Notes: generated by a model not told the origin, from the sequence alone. 64,000 bases of DNA from Aureibaculum sp. 2308TA14-22 (GCF_040538665.1 NZ_JBEWXT010000001.1:3486349-3550348), one strand, 5' to 3'. Positions 35,840 through 45,760 are shown, counted from the first letter of the stretch. Program-made: numbers and translations.

Positions 35840-37105
35840 ATGTATAAAGCATTAACCGCCCAGGAAGCAGTAAAAGTTATAAAAAGTAATGATAGAGTAT
35901 ATGTGCATGCGGCTGCGGCTGCACCTCAAGCACTAATAAATGCAATGAGCGATAGAGCAGATGAATTAAGAAATGTTGAAGTATGTCATTTGCATGTTGA
36001 AGGGGAAGCTCCATATGCAGATCCCAAATTGAAGGACAGCTTTCATGTAAATTCTTTTTTCATCGGTAAGAATGTTAGACATACCTTAACTGCTGGAAAT
36101 GGATCTTATACTCCTGTTTTTTTGAGTGAACTGCCATTATTGTTTAAAAGGAATACTTTACCAATAGATGTAGCATTAATACATGTTTCACCACCTGATA
36201 ATCATGGATATTGCTCTTTAGGGGTTTCAGTAGAAGCTACTTTGGCAGCAATTGATAATGCCAAGCATGTCATAGCTCAAGTAAATCCAAAAATGCCAAG
36301 AACTCATGGTGCCGGAATTATCCATATTTCTGAACTAGATGCTTTTGTAGAGGTGGACTTAGATTTGCCAGAAATGTCTGCCGCAGAACCCTCTAAAATT
36401 GAAAGCAAAATAGGCGATTATATAGCTGAATTGATTGATGATGGTAGCACGTTGCAAATGGGAATTGGAAGTATACCCAATGCTGTTCTAAAACGCCTTA
36501 CAAATCATAAAAATTTGGGTATTCATTCTGAAATGTTTTCCGATGGCGTAATAGATTTGATATTAAAAGATGTTATCAACTCTAATTTTAAAGGAGTAGA
36601 TCAGGGAAGGGCCATGGCAACTTTTTTAATGGGTTCTAGACGATTATATGATTATGTAGATGATAATCCTTTTATAGAAATGCGTGGTGCAGATTATGTT
36701 AATGATGTGTCGATTATTAAGCAGAACCCTAAGATGGTAGCTATAAACTCAGCAATAGAAGTAGATATAACGGGGCAAGTTTGTGCTGATTCTATTGGGT
36801 CTAGAATGTTTTCAGGTGTTGGTGGTCAAATGGATTTTATTAGAGGAGCTTCTTTGAGTAAAGGTGGAAAAGCGATTATTGCCTTGCCATCAACAACAAG
36901 TAAAGGAGTAAATAGAATTGTACCTTTTTTAAAACAGGGAGCAGGTGTAGTAACTACCAGAGCACATATACATTACATAGTTACCGAATACGGAGTGGCT
37001 CATTTATACGGAAAAACGCTAAAACAAAGAGCAAAAGTATTATTGGATATTGCACATCCCGATTATAGAGAACAATTAGAAAGAGAAAACTTTACAAAAG
37101 CTTAA
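35840..37105 (+). CDS. Acetyl-CoA hydrolase/transferase family protein
   Basis: The 421-residue protein has the features of the 4-hydroxybutyrate/acetate CoA-transferase group. These include the N-terminal domain (YVHAAAAAPQALINAMSDRA), the catalytic-type Glu region LGIHSEMFSDGVIDL, the GVGGQMDFIRGASLSKGGK motif and RAHIHYIVTEYGVAHLYG near the end. It should move CoA between short carboxylic acids, probably in fermentation or butyrate metabolism. The true acyl substrate cannot be told. It overlaps the HAD gene on the other strand by 4 bases at the stop codons. Confidence 0.9.
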   Translation: MYKALTAQEAVKVIKSNDRVYVHAAAAAPQALINAMSDRADELRNVEVCHLHVEGEAPYADPKLKDSFHVNSFFIGKNVRHTLTAGNGSYTPVFLSELPLLFKRNTLPIDVALIHVSPPDNHGYCSLGVSVEATLAAIDNAKHVIAQVNPKMPRTHGAGIIHISELDAFVEVDLDLPEMSAAEPSKIESKIGDYIAELIDDGSTLQMGIGSIPNAVLKRLTNHKNLGIHSEMFSDGVIDLILKDVINSNFKGVDQGRAMATFLMGSRRLYDYVDDNPFIEMRGADYVNDVSIIKQNPKMVAINSAIEVDITGQVCADSIGSRMFSGVGGQMDFIRGASLSKGGKAIIALPSTTSKGVNRIVPFLKQGAGVVTTRAHIHYIVTEYGVAHLYGKTLKQRAKVLLDIAHPDYREQLERENFTKA

Positions 37106-37506
37106 AATTTCCAAAAGCTTTTTTTCTTTTTTTTCGGAACTTCGGCGTTGGGGTTGTTTTTTATGATCTTGTAGATTTCGCCCCAACCTAACATGCCGCC
37201 AATATTTCTGTCATCAATAAAAAGATCGGCATTGATTTTCCGGCTTACTTTTCCTTGAAATTTTTCTTCGGGATAGTTTTTATTTACGGCATAAAACTTT
37301 ATTCCGTTCTCTTCACAAAAGTCAACGGCATCTTGAAGTCGTTCTCCATATCGATAAGTCCAGAGAATTAATCGATGTCCATCTTTTTGCAATTCTAATA
37401 AGGTTTCAATTGCAAAGATTTTTGCCTTACCAACTTTAGGATAAGCATCTTCTACAATAGTACCATCAAAATCAACAGCAATTATTAAGGGGTCTTTAGG
37501 AATCAT
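37102..37506 (-). CDS. HAD-superfamily hydrolase (BT0820-like)
   Basis: The small 134-residue HAD protein has the nucleophile motif IAVDFDGTIVEDAYP, the motif II region HRLILWTYR, and a late acidic motif FIDDRNIGGMLGW. This matches the short Bacteroidota family typified by BT0820, without a separate cap. It probably is a phosphatase of unknown substrate. Its C-terminus (PKKKKKSFWKF) is strongly basic. Convergent with the CoA-transferase gene. Confidence 0.85.
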   Translation of the reverse strand: MIPKDPLIIAVDFDGTIVEDAYPKVGKAKIFAIETLLELQKDGHRLILWTYRYGERLQDAVDFCEENGIKFYAVNKNYPEEKFQGKVSRKINADLFIDDRNIGGMLGWGEIYKIIKNNPNAEVPKKKKKSFWKF

Positions 37507-37604
37507 TTAGAGTTATTATAATTTGTGCAAATTTAAGTCAATATTCTATTATACAACATACTAAACTAAAATCTGGGTATTTTAGTATTTTAAAAACGAA
37601 TAAA

Positions 37605-38132
37605 TCAACTTTTATCGTAAGAGTGTTTGTAAGGTTCTCCTTTTAGAATTTTTAGAATATCTTTTTCTAAGGTTTCTCTGGCATATTCTACATATCTGCC
37701 AATTTCTTTATCTTTTTTATAAAAAATAAAAGTAGGTACTCTTATAATAGTAAAACCTTCTTGAAGGTTATCAGCTGTTTTTTTTCTACGATTAACAGCA
37801 ATCATTTCTAAATCATTTTCATCAAAACCAACCTTTCCCAATAATTTGTAAAAATGAGGAATCTCTAGTCTGCTATCACCACACCAAGTACCCATAAAAG
37901 CTTTAATGGTTACTCCTTTTATATTTTTCTTAATTTCTTTTACTGTAGCCTCATCTAGCTTGTAATTGTCATAGTTTCTATTAAACCATGTATTGTAGGG
38001 AGCTTCTTTAAAAACATCTTGTGCAATTACTCCTTCTAAATAATTGGGTTTAGTAATGGTTTCTTTTTGCTGAGCAAAAGTACATCCGCCAAAAACAAAC
38101 ATACAGCTTACAATAAAAATTAATTTTTTCAT
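37605..38132 (-). CDS. Thioredoxin-fold lipoprotein with one-cysteine CxxS site
   Basis: The 175-residue product has a signal peptide with a lipobox-like site (MKKLIFIVSCMFVFGGC). Its core is a thioredoxin fold: IKAFMGTWCGDSRLEIPHF has WCGDS in place of WCGPC, so only one of the two redox cysteines remains, and IIRVPTFIFYKK gives the cis-proline. It may be a monothiol or a binding protein and not an oxidoreductase. It lies 20 bases downstream of gpmI on the same strand and is likely cotranscribed. Confidence 0.82.
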   Translation of the reverse strand: MKKLIFIVSCMFVFGGCTFAQQKETITKPNYLEGVIAQDVFKEAPYNTWFNRNYDNYKLDEATVKEIKKNIKGVTIKAFMGTWCGDSRLEIPHFYKLLGKVGFDENDLEMIAVNRRKKTADNLQEGFTIIRVPTFIFYKKDKEIGRYVEYARETLEKDILKILKGEPYKHSYDKS

Positions 38133-38152
38133 AAATATTTTTTAGCGAATAT

Positions 38153-39667
38153 TTAAATTAATGACTCTCTATTCATTACCTCAGGTTTATCAATGCCTAT
38201 TAATTTTAGAATCGTTGGAGCAATATCTGCCAAAATACCATTCTTAACCGATTTAATATCCTTATCAACAATAATTATTGGAACAGGATTGGTGGTATGT
38301 GCTGTATTTGGAGAACCGTCTTCATTAATCATAGTTTCACTATTACCGTGATCTGCAATAATAATGCCAGTGTAATTATTTCTTAGTACACTTTCAATAA
38401 TACGTTCAGTACATTTGTCAACTGTTTCAGCAGCTTTTATGGCAGCAGACATAACACCAGTATGGCCTACCATATCGGTATTGGCAAAGTTTAGGCAGAT
38501 AAAATCGGCTTCTTGCTTATCTAATTCAGGTAGAATTGCCGCTGTAATATCATTGGCACTCATTTCGGGTTGTAAATCGTAAGTAGCTACTTTTGGAGAT
38601 GGACACATCAATCTTTTCTCACCAACAAACTCATCTTCCCTACCACCAGAAAAGAAAAATGTTACATGTGGGTATTTTTCTGTTTCTGCTATTCTAATTT
38701 GCTTTTTGTTATGTTTTTCTAGAACCTCACCTAATGTATTTGATAAATCATCTTTATCATAAATGATATGGATATTTTTAAACTTATCATCGTAATTGGT
38801 CATGGTTACATAGTACAAGTTCAACTTTTTCATGCCAAATTCTGGAAAGTCCTTTTGTGATAAAGCCTCTGTGATCTGTCGTCCTCGGTCTGTTCTAAAA
38901 TTGAATAGCACCACTACATCATCTTCTTTTATGGTAACGACAGGTTGCCCATTGTTATCAACCATAACTATAGGATTGATAAATTCGTCCGTAACATCAT
39001 TATCATAGCTATCCTGGATACTCTCCACAGCATTGTGCGATTTTTCACCAATACCATTTACCATGGCGTTATAAGCTAATTTAACACGCTCCCAACGTTT
39101 ATCTCTATCCATACCATAATACCTACCGGTAATAGAAGCCAATTGGGCATTATTCTGAGATAAATGATTTTCTAAGTCTGCAATAAATTCCTTGCCAGAA
39201 TGTGGGTCAACATCCCTGCCATCTGTAAAACAGTGCACATAAGAATGTATACCAAAATTATTAGCAGCGGTAACCAATCCTTTTACATGATTTATGTGAG
39301 AATGTACACCGCCATTAGAAACCAATCCTACAAAATGGACATTTTTGTTATGCTGTTTAGCGTAGGTAAAAGCCTTTTGCAATTCTGGTTCGTTGGCAAT
39401 ACTTCCATCTGCTACTGCATTGTTAATTTTCACCAAATCTTGATAGACAATTCGACCGGCACCCAAGTTCATATGACCTACTTCGCTATTGCCCATTTGA
39501 CCTTCAGGCAGACCAACATGTAATCCGTCAGTACGTAAACTGGCATTGGGGTATTTTTTTAAAAGAGAATCAATAAAGGGTGTATTAGCCTGTGCTATTG
39601 CAGATACTTCAGGGTTTTGTGTATTACCCCATCCGTCAAGTATAATTAAAATAACTTTCTTGTTCAT
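38153..39667 (-). CDS. gpmI: 2,3-bisphosphoglycerate-independent phosphoglycerate mutase
   Basis: GpmI interconverts 3- and 2-phosphoglycerate. From ATG 39667 (MNKKVILIILDGWGNTQNPE) there are 504 residues, typical for the family; the seven residues before this ATG are not needed. Motifs: the serine nucleophile region GQMGNSEVGHMNLGAG, GVHSHINHV, FTDGRDVDPHSG, NFRTDRGRQITEAL, VGHTGVMSAAIKA and IIIADHGNSETM with its metal ligands. A TAnnTTTG box is on the minus strand at 39686-39693. Confidence 0.97.
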   Translation of the reverse strand: MNKKVILIILDGWGNTQNPEVSAIAQANTPFIDSLLKKYPNASLRTDGLHVGLPEGQMGNSEVGHMNLGAGRIVYQDLVKINNAVADGSIANEPELQKAFTYAKQHNKNVHFVGLVSNGGVHSHINHVKGLVTAANNFGIHSYVHCFTDGRDVDPHSGKEFIADLENHLSQNNAQLASITGRYYGMDRDKRWERVKLAYNAMVNGIGEKSHNAVESIQDSYDNDVTDEFINPIVMVDNNGQPVVTIKEDDVVVLFNFRTDRGRQITEALSQKDFPEFGMKKLNLYYVTMTNYDDKFKNIHIIYDKDDLSNTLGEVLEKHNKKQIRIAETEKYPHVTFFFSGGREDEFVGEKRLMCPSPKVATYDLQPEMSANDITAAILPELDKQEADFICLNFANTDMVGHTGVMSAAIKAAETVDKCTERIIESVLRNNYTGIIIADHGNSETMINEDGSPNTAHTTNPVPIIIVDKDIKSVKNGILADIAPTILKLIGIDKPEVMNRESLI

Positions 39668-39685
39668 AATGAAAAAATTGAACCA

Positions 39686-39693
39686 CAAAATTA
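39686..39693 (-). promoter_or_regulatory. -7 promoter box for gpmI
   Basis: The minus strand reads taattttg, matching TAnnTTTG, 18 bases before the ATG at 39667. This supports the shorter start. Confidence 0.6.
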
Positions 39694-39883
39694 AGGATTT
39701 TTAAAGCGAATTAGCCATAAGAATACTATTAATAACAATAACGTTATAGTTGGTTTTAACACTGCTAAAAAAGCAATAACATTTTTTTAAGATACGGTTA
39801 AACTTAGGTTAATTACTGTTAATAAGAGTAACAATATGCATAAAGGCATCGTCTTTTATACTGTAACTTAAAACTAATATATT

Positions 39884-40333
39884 ATGAAAAATCTAATTCT
39901 ATTATTCGCATTCGTTTTTGGACTAACAGTAAATGCAAATCCAATTAAAGACACTACTAAAAACGCTAAAATTGAAAAAGTTGAAAGTAGTAAGATGAAC
40001 CTTAACATTGTTTACAGTACTAGTGTTAGTACTTTTTGCAAATTAATCACTACCGGAAACTATGATGCAGTAAAAAGTATGATTAATGCCGGTGTAGATA
40101 TCGATAAAAAATCGATTGGAATGACGCCCCTAATGTATGCCGCAAGATACAATAAAGTTGACATTGTTAAGCTATTAATTGCTAATGGTGCAGATTTGAA
40201 AGAAAAATCTAACAAAGGATATACAGCTTTAAAGTATGCTAAAATTTCAAAAGCAAAAGATACTTACAACATTATAGCCGAGGCTTTGGAAGCTCAAAAA
40301 GCGGAGCGAAAAGCAAAGAGAAAAAGAAGTTAA
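39884..40333 (+). CDS. Secreted ankyrin-repeat protein
   Basis: The 149-residue product has a signal peptide (MKNLILLFAFVFGLTVNANP). Residues about 55-130 form two to three ankyrin repeats (GNYDAVKSMINAGVDIDKKS, GMTPLMYAARYNKVDIVKLL, GYTALKYAKISKAKDTYN). A basic C-terminus (AQKAERKAKRKRS) ends the protein. It is probably periplasmic and mediates a protein contact; no partner is evident. It is followed by a clear factor-independent terminator. Confidence 0.88.
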   Translation: MKNLILLFAFVFGLTVNANPIKDTTKNAKIEKVESSKMNLNIVYSTSVSTFCKLITTGNYDAVKSMINAGVDIDKKSIGMTPLMYAARYNKVDIVKLLIANGADLKEKSNKGYTALKYAKISKAKDTYNIIAEALEAQKAERKAKRKRS

Positions 40334-40357
40334 CTTTTTCAATATTTCCCTTTTCTT

Positions 40358-40388
40358 CCCCAACGGTTTCCGTTGGGGATTTTTTTGT
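40358..40388 (+). terminator. Factor-independent terminator after the ankyrin gene
   Basis: ccccaacggtttccgttgggg is a perfect 9-base stem with a 3-base loop, followed directly by atttttttgt. It starts 24 bases after the stop codon. Confidence 0.88.
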
Positions 40389-40421
40389 GTCAATAACTTT
40401 CCTCTCTATAAGGGAAACTCA

Positions 40422-40718
40422 TTACTGTTTAAACTTAATTACGTTTAGTAAAATAATAATTAGGGTAAATGAAATAACAAAATAAAGTATGGTTATAATA
40501 AGTCTTTTTCTATTTTCTTTTTGAAGTTTTTCTCTGATTTCTTTTAGTTGTTGTGGTGTAGTTTTTTTATCAATTGTACCTTTTTTGTATTTTGTTTTAG
40601 GTTTTGATGACTTGAAATTTTCAATGTTTTTTCGTCTCAAGTTATTTCTGATACTACCAATCATTGCAGAGGCGTGACTAGAAAGACTTCCCAAAGCATT
40701 AAAATCACGACCTCTCAT
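40422..40718 (-). CDS. Small membrane protein next to the M48 peptidase
   Basis: The 98-residue product has a basic, helical N-terminal two thirds (PKTKYKKGTIDKKTTPQQLK) and one C-terminal membrane helix (LIITILYFVISFTLIIILLN). The family is not recognised. It lies 5 bases after the M48 peptidase stop on the same strand, so it is likely cotranscribed. A tail-anchored orientation is inferred. Confidence 0.65.
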   Translation of the reverse strand: MRGRDFNALGSLSSHASAMIGSIRNNLRRKNIENFKSSKPKTKYKKGTIDKKTTPQQLKEIREKLQKENRKRLIITILYFVISFTLIIILLNVIKFKQ

Positions 40719-40723
40719 AACCT

Positions 40724-41497
40724 CTATTTACGATATTTCTCAATCGCTTCTTTAATTTTCTCAATCCTATTTTCAGGGTCAGGATGTGTACTTTGCATTT
40801 CAGGAACTCTATTTGGGCCTGCTGCTGCCTTTAGAATTTGCATAACCCCAATCATTTCTTCTGGTTGATAACCAGCGTCAAGCATAAACCGTACACCCAG
40901 ATCATCACTTTCTAATTCATCTCCACGACCATATTTCATATTAATTACGTTACCAATCATAGCAGCCATTTGTCCGGTGCCATCACCACCACCAACTAAA
41001 ACTCCAGAAATTATACCTTGTGTTAATCCTTGTTTGGCAATGCGTTCAGCAGAATGCCTACCTACAACATGCCCAATTTCATGACCTAAAACACCAGCTA
41101 ATTGGTCTTCATTTTGTAATTGAGAATATAATGCATACGTAATAAATATTTGTCCACCTGGTAAAGCAAAAGCGTTTATGGCTTTAGGGTCTCTTAATAA
41201 ATGAAAATCATAACGATAAGGTGTTTCCCTCGCTATACTATTATTTACCAGAGCATTACCAACTCTATCTACAATATCTTGATCTTTTTGGCTGGGGTAC
41301 AGACCACCATGTTGTTGTGCCATCTGAGGGGCACTTTTTAATCCTAATGCAATCTCTTCTTCAGCAGATAATGCTATACTTTGTTTTTTCCCTGTATAAG
41401 GGTTTGTCTCTCTTTTAGAATAATAATTAAATAAGGTAAAAAGAATAATTCCTGCACCTATAAGTAATCTGATTTTGAGTCCGCCTCTGCCTCTCAT
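40724..41497 (-). CDS. M48-family membrane-anchored metalloprotease
   Basis: The 257-residue protein has an N-terminal membrane anchor (LKIRLLIGAGIILFTLFNY) and the zinc site HEIGH in LGHEIGHVVGRHSAERI. The third ligand is the Glu in GDELESDDLGVRFMLDAGY, and the substrate strand region is AFALPGGQIFITYAL. This is the Oma1/LoiP-like BepA group without a TPR tail. A role in outer-membrane or lipoprotein quality control is inferred. No lipobox is seen; the anchor is a helix. Confidence 0.93.
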   Translation of the reverse strand: MRGRGGLKIRLLIGAGIILFTLFNYYSKRETNPYTGKKQSIALSAEEEIALGLKSAPQMAQQHGGLYPSQKDQDIVDRVGNALVNNSIARETPYRYDFHLLRDPKAINAFALPGGQIFITYALYSQLQNEDQLAGVLGHEIGHVVGRHSAERIAKQGLTQGIISGVLVGGGDGTGQMAAMIGNVINMKYGRGDELESDDLGVRFMLDAGYQPEEMIGVMQILKAAAGPNRVPEMQSTHPDPENRIEKIKEAIEKYRK

Positions 41498-41720
41498 AAT
41501 AATAGTATTTAAGTTTTGTCGGACTAAATATACAATTAATTTAAAAAAAGTCTCCTTAATGTTCTCAAAGGAAGAATTTTTTTACATTTTCACTAATACA
41601 AATGCTAATAAAATATATTCTAATACATAATAATCATATATTGAGGTTATAATTGATAAAAATGTAAAATTTGATAAAACAAATTGATTAACTTTACAAT
41701 TCCAATTACTAATAGTTTAA

Positions 41721-43478
41721 ATGAACTTTAAGTCAAACAAAATAATTGCGAGATTGCCCAAGCATTTACAATCTTTTGTAATACGCCAACCGTATAATGA
41801 ATATACATTTCAAAACCAAGCGGTTTGGCGTTATGTAATGCGGAAAAATGTAGATTATTTGTCAAAAGTTGCTCATGAATCTTATATTAAGGGTTTAGCA
41901 AAAGCTGGGATTTCTGTGGATACCATCCCTAAAATGCAAGGTATGAACCGAATTTTAAAAGACTTGGGTTGGGCTGCAGTATCTGTTGATGGATTCATCC
42001 CGCCAAATGCCTTTATGGAATTTCAGGCCTACAATACGTTGGTTATTGCCGCAGATATTAGAACTATAGATCATATAGAATATACGCCAGCTCCGGATAT
42101 CATTCACGAGGCCGCAGGTCATGCCCCGATCATTGCAAATCCTGAATATGCAGAGTATCTCAGACGTTTTGGAGAAATTGGAAGCAAAGCCATTTCTTCT
42201 GCCAAAGATTATGAATTGTACGAAGCTATCAGACATTTATCTATCATAAAAGAAGATCCAAATACAGATGAAACAGCTATAGCTAAAGCGGATGAACGTG
42301 TTGCCGAAGTTGCCAATAGTATGACGGAACTGAGTGAAATGGCCAAGATTAGAAATTTGCATTGGTGGACAGTTGAATATGGACTTATAGGCACATTGGA
42401 TAATCCTAAAATTTACGGAGCGGGTCTGCTGTCCTCAATTGGTGAAAGTCAGTGGTGCATGAGCGATAAGGTAAAAAAAGTTCCTTACTCTATTAAAGCT
42501 GCCGATACCGATTTTGATATCACCAAACCGCAACCACAATTATTTGTAACACCTGATTTTGCCCATTTAAGCATGGTGCTTGAAGAGTTTGCCAATAAAA
42601 TGGCATTGCGAAAAGGAGGATTAAAAGGCATAAAACAACTAATTGATTCTAAAAATTTAGGAACTATAGAACTGAGTACAGGTATTCAAATTTCGGGTAA
42701 TTTTAATAAGGTGATTGCGGATGAAAATAATAGGGCTGTTTATTTCAATACTGTCAGAGAAACCGCTTTGGCTTATAAAAACAAAGAACTTATCGGCCAC
42801 AGTAAAACGCATCACGCTGATGGATTTGGCTCTCCAATTGGTAAACTAAAAGGGATTAATATTGCTATTGAGGATATGTCGCCTACCGATCTGGAAGCCT
42901 ATGGTATTTATGAAGGGAAAACCGTAAACTTAAAATTTGAAGGGCAAGTGTCGGTTACGGGAGAAATTATTACGGGCAAACGCAATTTGCAAGGTAAAAT
43001 CATTTTAATTTCATTCAGAAATTGTACCGTAAGGCATAAAGATAAACTCTTGTTTCATCCCGATTGGGGTATTTATGATATGGCCGTTGGTAAGGAAGTG
43101 GTCTCTGCATATTCCGGTGTGGCCGATGCTGAGAATTTCGGATTGGTATTTGAGCCGCCCAAAGAAAAAACACATAAGATTATATATGCTGAAAAAGATA
43201 AAAAACTACATGGTTTATATGAAGAGGTCAGAAAGATCAGGGAAAAAGGAAAATTAAACCCAATTCGGCTTGAGGAAATATTTATCCTACTGAAATTGAA
43301 ATATCCCAATGATTGGCTATTGCCATTAGAAATTGCCGAATTGATGTTTCATGAAAAATCTCAACTCAAAAGAAACCTAATTAATTATTTAGAGACGTTG
43401 GCGGAAAACAAGCAAATAACCCATTTAATTAAAGATGGGATTGAGTTGTTGGAAAAAGATATGAAAAGGATTATTTAA
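41721..43478 (+). CDS. Aromatic amino acid hydroxylase family protein
   Basis: The 585-residue protein belongs to the iron- and pterin-dependent aromatic amino acid hydroxylases. Iron ligands are His-His in PDIIHEAAGHAPIIANPEYAE and the Glu in the following helix (IGSKAISSAKDYELYEAI). The core covers about residues 1-300. A second, roughly 250-residue region (from GIQISGNFNKVIADENNRAV) is an extension typical of the Bacteroidota members and of unknown role. It probably hydroxylates phenylalanine; the substrate is inferred. Monocistronic. Confidence 0.9.
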   Translation: MNFKSNKIIARLPKHLQSFVIRQPYNEYTFQNQAVWRYVMRKNVDYLSKVAHESYIKGLAKAGISVDTIPKMQGMNRILKDLGWAAVSVDGFIPPNAFMEFQAYNTLVIAADIRTIDHIEYTPAPDIIHEAAGHAPIIANPEYAEYLRRFGEIGSKAISSAKDYELYEAIRHLSIIKEDPNTDETAIAKADERVAEVANSMTELSEMAKIRNLHWWTVEYGLIGTLDNPKIYGAGLLSSIGESQWCMSDKVKKVPYSIKAADTDFDITKPQPQLFVTPDFAHLSMVLEEFANKMALRKGGLKGIKQLIDSKNLGTIELSTGIQISGNFNKVIADENNRAVYFNTVRETALAYKNKELIGHSKTHHADGFGSPIGKLKGINIAIEDMSPTDLEAYGIYEGKTVNLKFEGQVSVTGEIITGKRNLQGKIILISFRNCTVRHKDKLLFHPDWGIYDMAVGKEVVSAYSGVADAENFGLVFEPPKEKTHKIIYAEKDKKLHGLYEEVRKIREKGKLNPIRLEEIFILLKLKYPNDWLLPLEIAELMFHEKSQLKRNLINYLETLAENKQITHLIKDGIELLEKDMKRII

Positions 43479-43487
43479 ACAAGTTTG

Positions 43488-44102
43488 CTAAAACTCTAAC
43501 TCGAAAAGCTCTTCCTTGTTCGTAATGGCGTTTTCTTCATATTTCAACGTCCATCCCAGTGAATTGGTCAATACATAAAAGTTGGTAAGTTCTTCTAACA
43601 AACGTGTTTTGGCGTTTTTTTGAAGGTCGGATTTTTGTAGTTTTTTAATTAACGAAGATTTGACAGTCTCTTTTATTTTGTTATAATCATCGGCCTCGAA
43701 CGGATTAAAATAATCTGCTTGGATGTCGTAATACTCCAGATCAGGGTTAATGGAAATCTCTTCTTTCGGAATATTGGTAATGTGCAGTATTTTGTTTTCT
43801 TTGTCAATATTATATTCAATTTTACTAAGGTCGTAAGATATGGTTACATCTGCATTAACAACCACTAGTGCCTTTTTATCTGCTGTAAAATAATCTGTAA
43901 ATAAGGCTTTGGAATTCTTATAATTAAAAACCTCGCTAAAATGGCCTTCGGTAACTACAAGTTTGCCCACATTTTTGATCTGTTTTTGAATCAACATGGA
44001 ACTTTCGTACAAAATGGATTTGTCTTCTTTCTTGTTTTCACAATATCTGAACACAAAAAAGAACACAACCGCAATGAGAATACCGAGAAGGACTTTTTTC
44101 AT
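43488..44102 (-). CDS. DUF4230 domain protein
   Basis: The 204-residue product has a single N-terminal membrane helix (LLGILIAVVFFFVFRYCEN) and a soluble part whose motifs KQIKNVGKLVVTEGHFSEVF and NADVTISYDLSKIEYNIDKE match DUF4230. It should be anchored with the domain outside the cytoplasm. No function is known. It converges with the hydroxylase gene (9-base gap). Confidence 0.85.
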   Translation of the reverse strand: MKKVLLGILIAVVFFFVFRYCENKKEDKSILYESSMLIQKQIKNVGKLVVTEGHFSEVFNYKNSKALFTDYFTADKKALVVVNADVTISYDLSKIEYNIDKENKILHITNIPKEEISINPDLEYYDIQADYFNPFEADDYNKIKETVKSSLIKKLQKSDLQKNAKTRLLEELTNFYVLTNSLGWTLKYEENAITNKEELFELEF

Positions 44103-44210
44103 TGATTCCTTAGGTTATTAAGTTTTTTTTGAATAATAAAACATATAGTCTTTAGACACTTTAATTTCATATTTAATCATAATAATGACGCTGCGTAAAA
44201 CACCCCTAAA

Positions 44211-44226
44211 GTCCCCTCTAGGGGAC
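44211..44226. repeat. Intergenic hairpin repeat
   Basis: gtcccctctaggggac has 6-base arms and a 4-base loop in the 225-base gap between the DUF4230 gene and pyk. The sequence before it (cacccctaaa) and after it is the usual dispersed-repeat type of flavobacterial intergenic DNA. A second decayed repeat (cttcggtcttccgac) lies just before pyk's stop. Confidence 0.55.
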
Positions 44227-44327
44227 AACACTCATGCTCAATACACATAACAAAAATATTCGTCTTTCATTTCCAAACTTCCAGATTCCGATGCAAAAAT
44301 ATTTCCTTCCGTCTTCGGTCTTCCGAC

Positions 44328-45755
44328 TTATTCAATCTGACTAACTCTTAACGTATTTACCATACCCTTGGCTTTCACGGGCATGGAAGTAAGGTTAATT
44401 ATATAATCACCTTTTTTTACATAGTCTCTTTCCAAGGCTATTTGGTTGATATCTTCAACGGTATCGTCCGTACTTTTCATTTCATCATAAAAATGTGCTT
44501 TTACCCCCCACAATAAATTAAGCATTGCCAAAATTCTTCTGTTATCAGAAAATGCCATAATATGTGTTTTTGGTCTCCAAGCGGAAATTTGAAATGCCGT
44601 ATAACCACTATTGGTGAGTGTGGTTATAGCCTTAGCTCCAATATCATCTGCCATTAGAGCGGCTTGATAACAAATGGTTTTAGATATAAAACGTTCATTA
44701 ACACTTCGAATAAAAGTTTTTGATGGTGCAATCAGCGGTGAATCTTCAACATTTTCAATAATTGAACGAATCTTTTGAATAACTTCCACGGGGAATTCTC
44801 CCACCGAAGTTTCACCGGATAACATAACGGCATCAGCACCGTCCATGATAGAATTGGCAACGTCATTTACCTCAGCTCTTGTGGGTACCTGACTGGTAAT
44901 CATGCTCTCCATCATTTGAGTTGCTATAATTACAGGAATTCTAGACTTTTTAGCTTGAATCACTAATTTTTTCTGAATTAAAGGTACTTTTTCCATATCT
45001 ACTTCAACACCCAAATCACCTCTGGCAACCATAAGCCCATCGCAGTGAGGCGTAATACTACCAATTCTTTCTACGGCTTCTGGTTTTTCAATTTTAGCCA
45101 TTATCGGAATTCTAAAATCAGAATGTTCAGTTATTAGTTCTCTCAATTCAATGAGATCTTCAGCATGTCTCACAAAAGAAAGTGCTATCCAATCTACCTT
45201 CATTTTAATAGCAAAAAGAGCATCTTTTTTATCTTTCTCTGTTAAAGCGGGTTGAGAGATATTGGTGTTAGGGAGATTAACCCCTTTTTTAGATTTTAGT
45301 TTACCGCCTCGTAATACTTTGGTAAGTACTTCGTTTTTACCATTGGTGCTAATGACTTTGAACATTAATTTACCATCATCAACTAAAATATTTTCACCCG
45401 GTTTTACGTCTTTCGGAAACTGTTGATAGGTCATAAATGCCCTTTCTTTTGTGCCTTCACATTCATCGGTAGTAAAAATAAATTGATCTCCTTTTTCCAA
45501 TTTTACTTTTTCAGCCATTATCCCAACACGTAATTTAGGGCCTTGCAAATCGGCTAAAATGGCTACATTATAATCTAATCTTTTATTTATTTCTCTTATC
45601 ATTTTTATTTTCTCAGCAACATTTTCATAATTAGCATGAGAAAAATTCACTCTAAAAACATTAACACCAACAGTCATCATTTCTTCAATAATTTCATACG
45701 TGTCACAGGCAGGACCCAAAGTGGCTACTATTTTTGTTTTTTTACGATTTCGCAT
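44328..45755 (-). CDS. pyk: Pyruvate kinase
   Basis: Pyruvate kinase makes pyruvate and ATP from PEP. The 475-residue protein has the N-terminal KTKIVATLGPACDT and FRVNFSHANYE, the catalytic Lys region PIMAKIEKPEAVERI, MVARGDLGVEVDMEKVP, IIATQMMESMI and VMLSGETSVGEFPVE. The C-terminal allosteric domain is present and complete. It lies 5 bases after the IPExxxVDY gene, a linkage commonly seen in Flavobacteriaceae, so the two are cotranscribed. Confidence 0.97.
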   Translation of the reverse strand: MRNRKKTKIVATLGPACDTYEIIEEMMTVGVNVFRVNFSHANYENVAEKIKMIREINKRLDYNVAILADLQGPKLRVGIMAEKVKLEKGDQFIFTTDECEGTKERAFMTYQQFPKDVKPGENILVDDGKLMFKVISTNGKNEVLTKVLRGGKLKSKKGVNLPNTNISQPALTEKDKKDALFAIKMKVDWIALSFVRHAEDLIELRELITEHSDFRIPIMAKIEKPEAVERIGSITPHCDGLMVARGDLGVEVDMEKVPLIQKKLVIQAKKSRIPVIIATQMMESMITSQVPTRAEVNDVANSIMDGADAVMLSGETSVGEFPVEVIQKIRSIIENVEDSPLIAPSKTFIRSVNERFISKTICYQAALMADDIGAKAITTLTNSGYTAFQISAWRPKTHIMAFSDNRRILAMLNLLWGVKAHFYDEMKSTDDTVEDINQIALERDYVKKGDYIINLTSMPVKAKGMVNTLRVSQIE

Positions 45756-45760
45756 ATATA

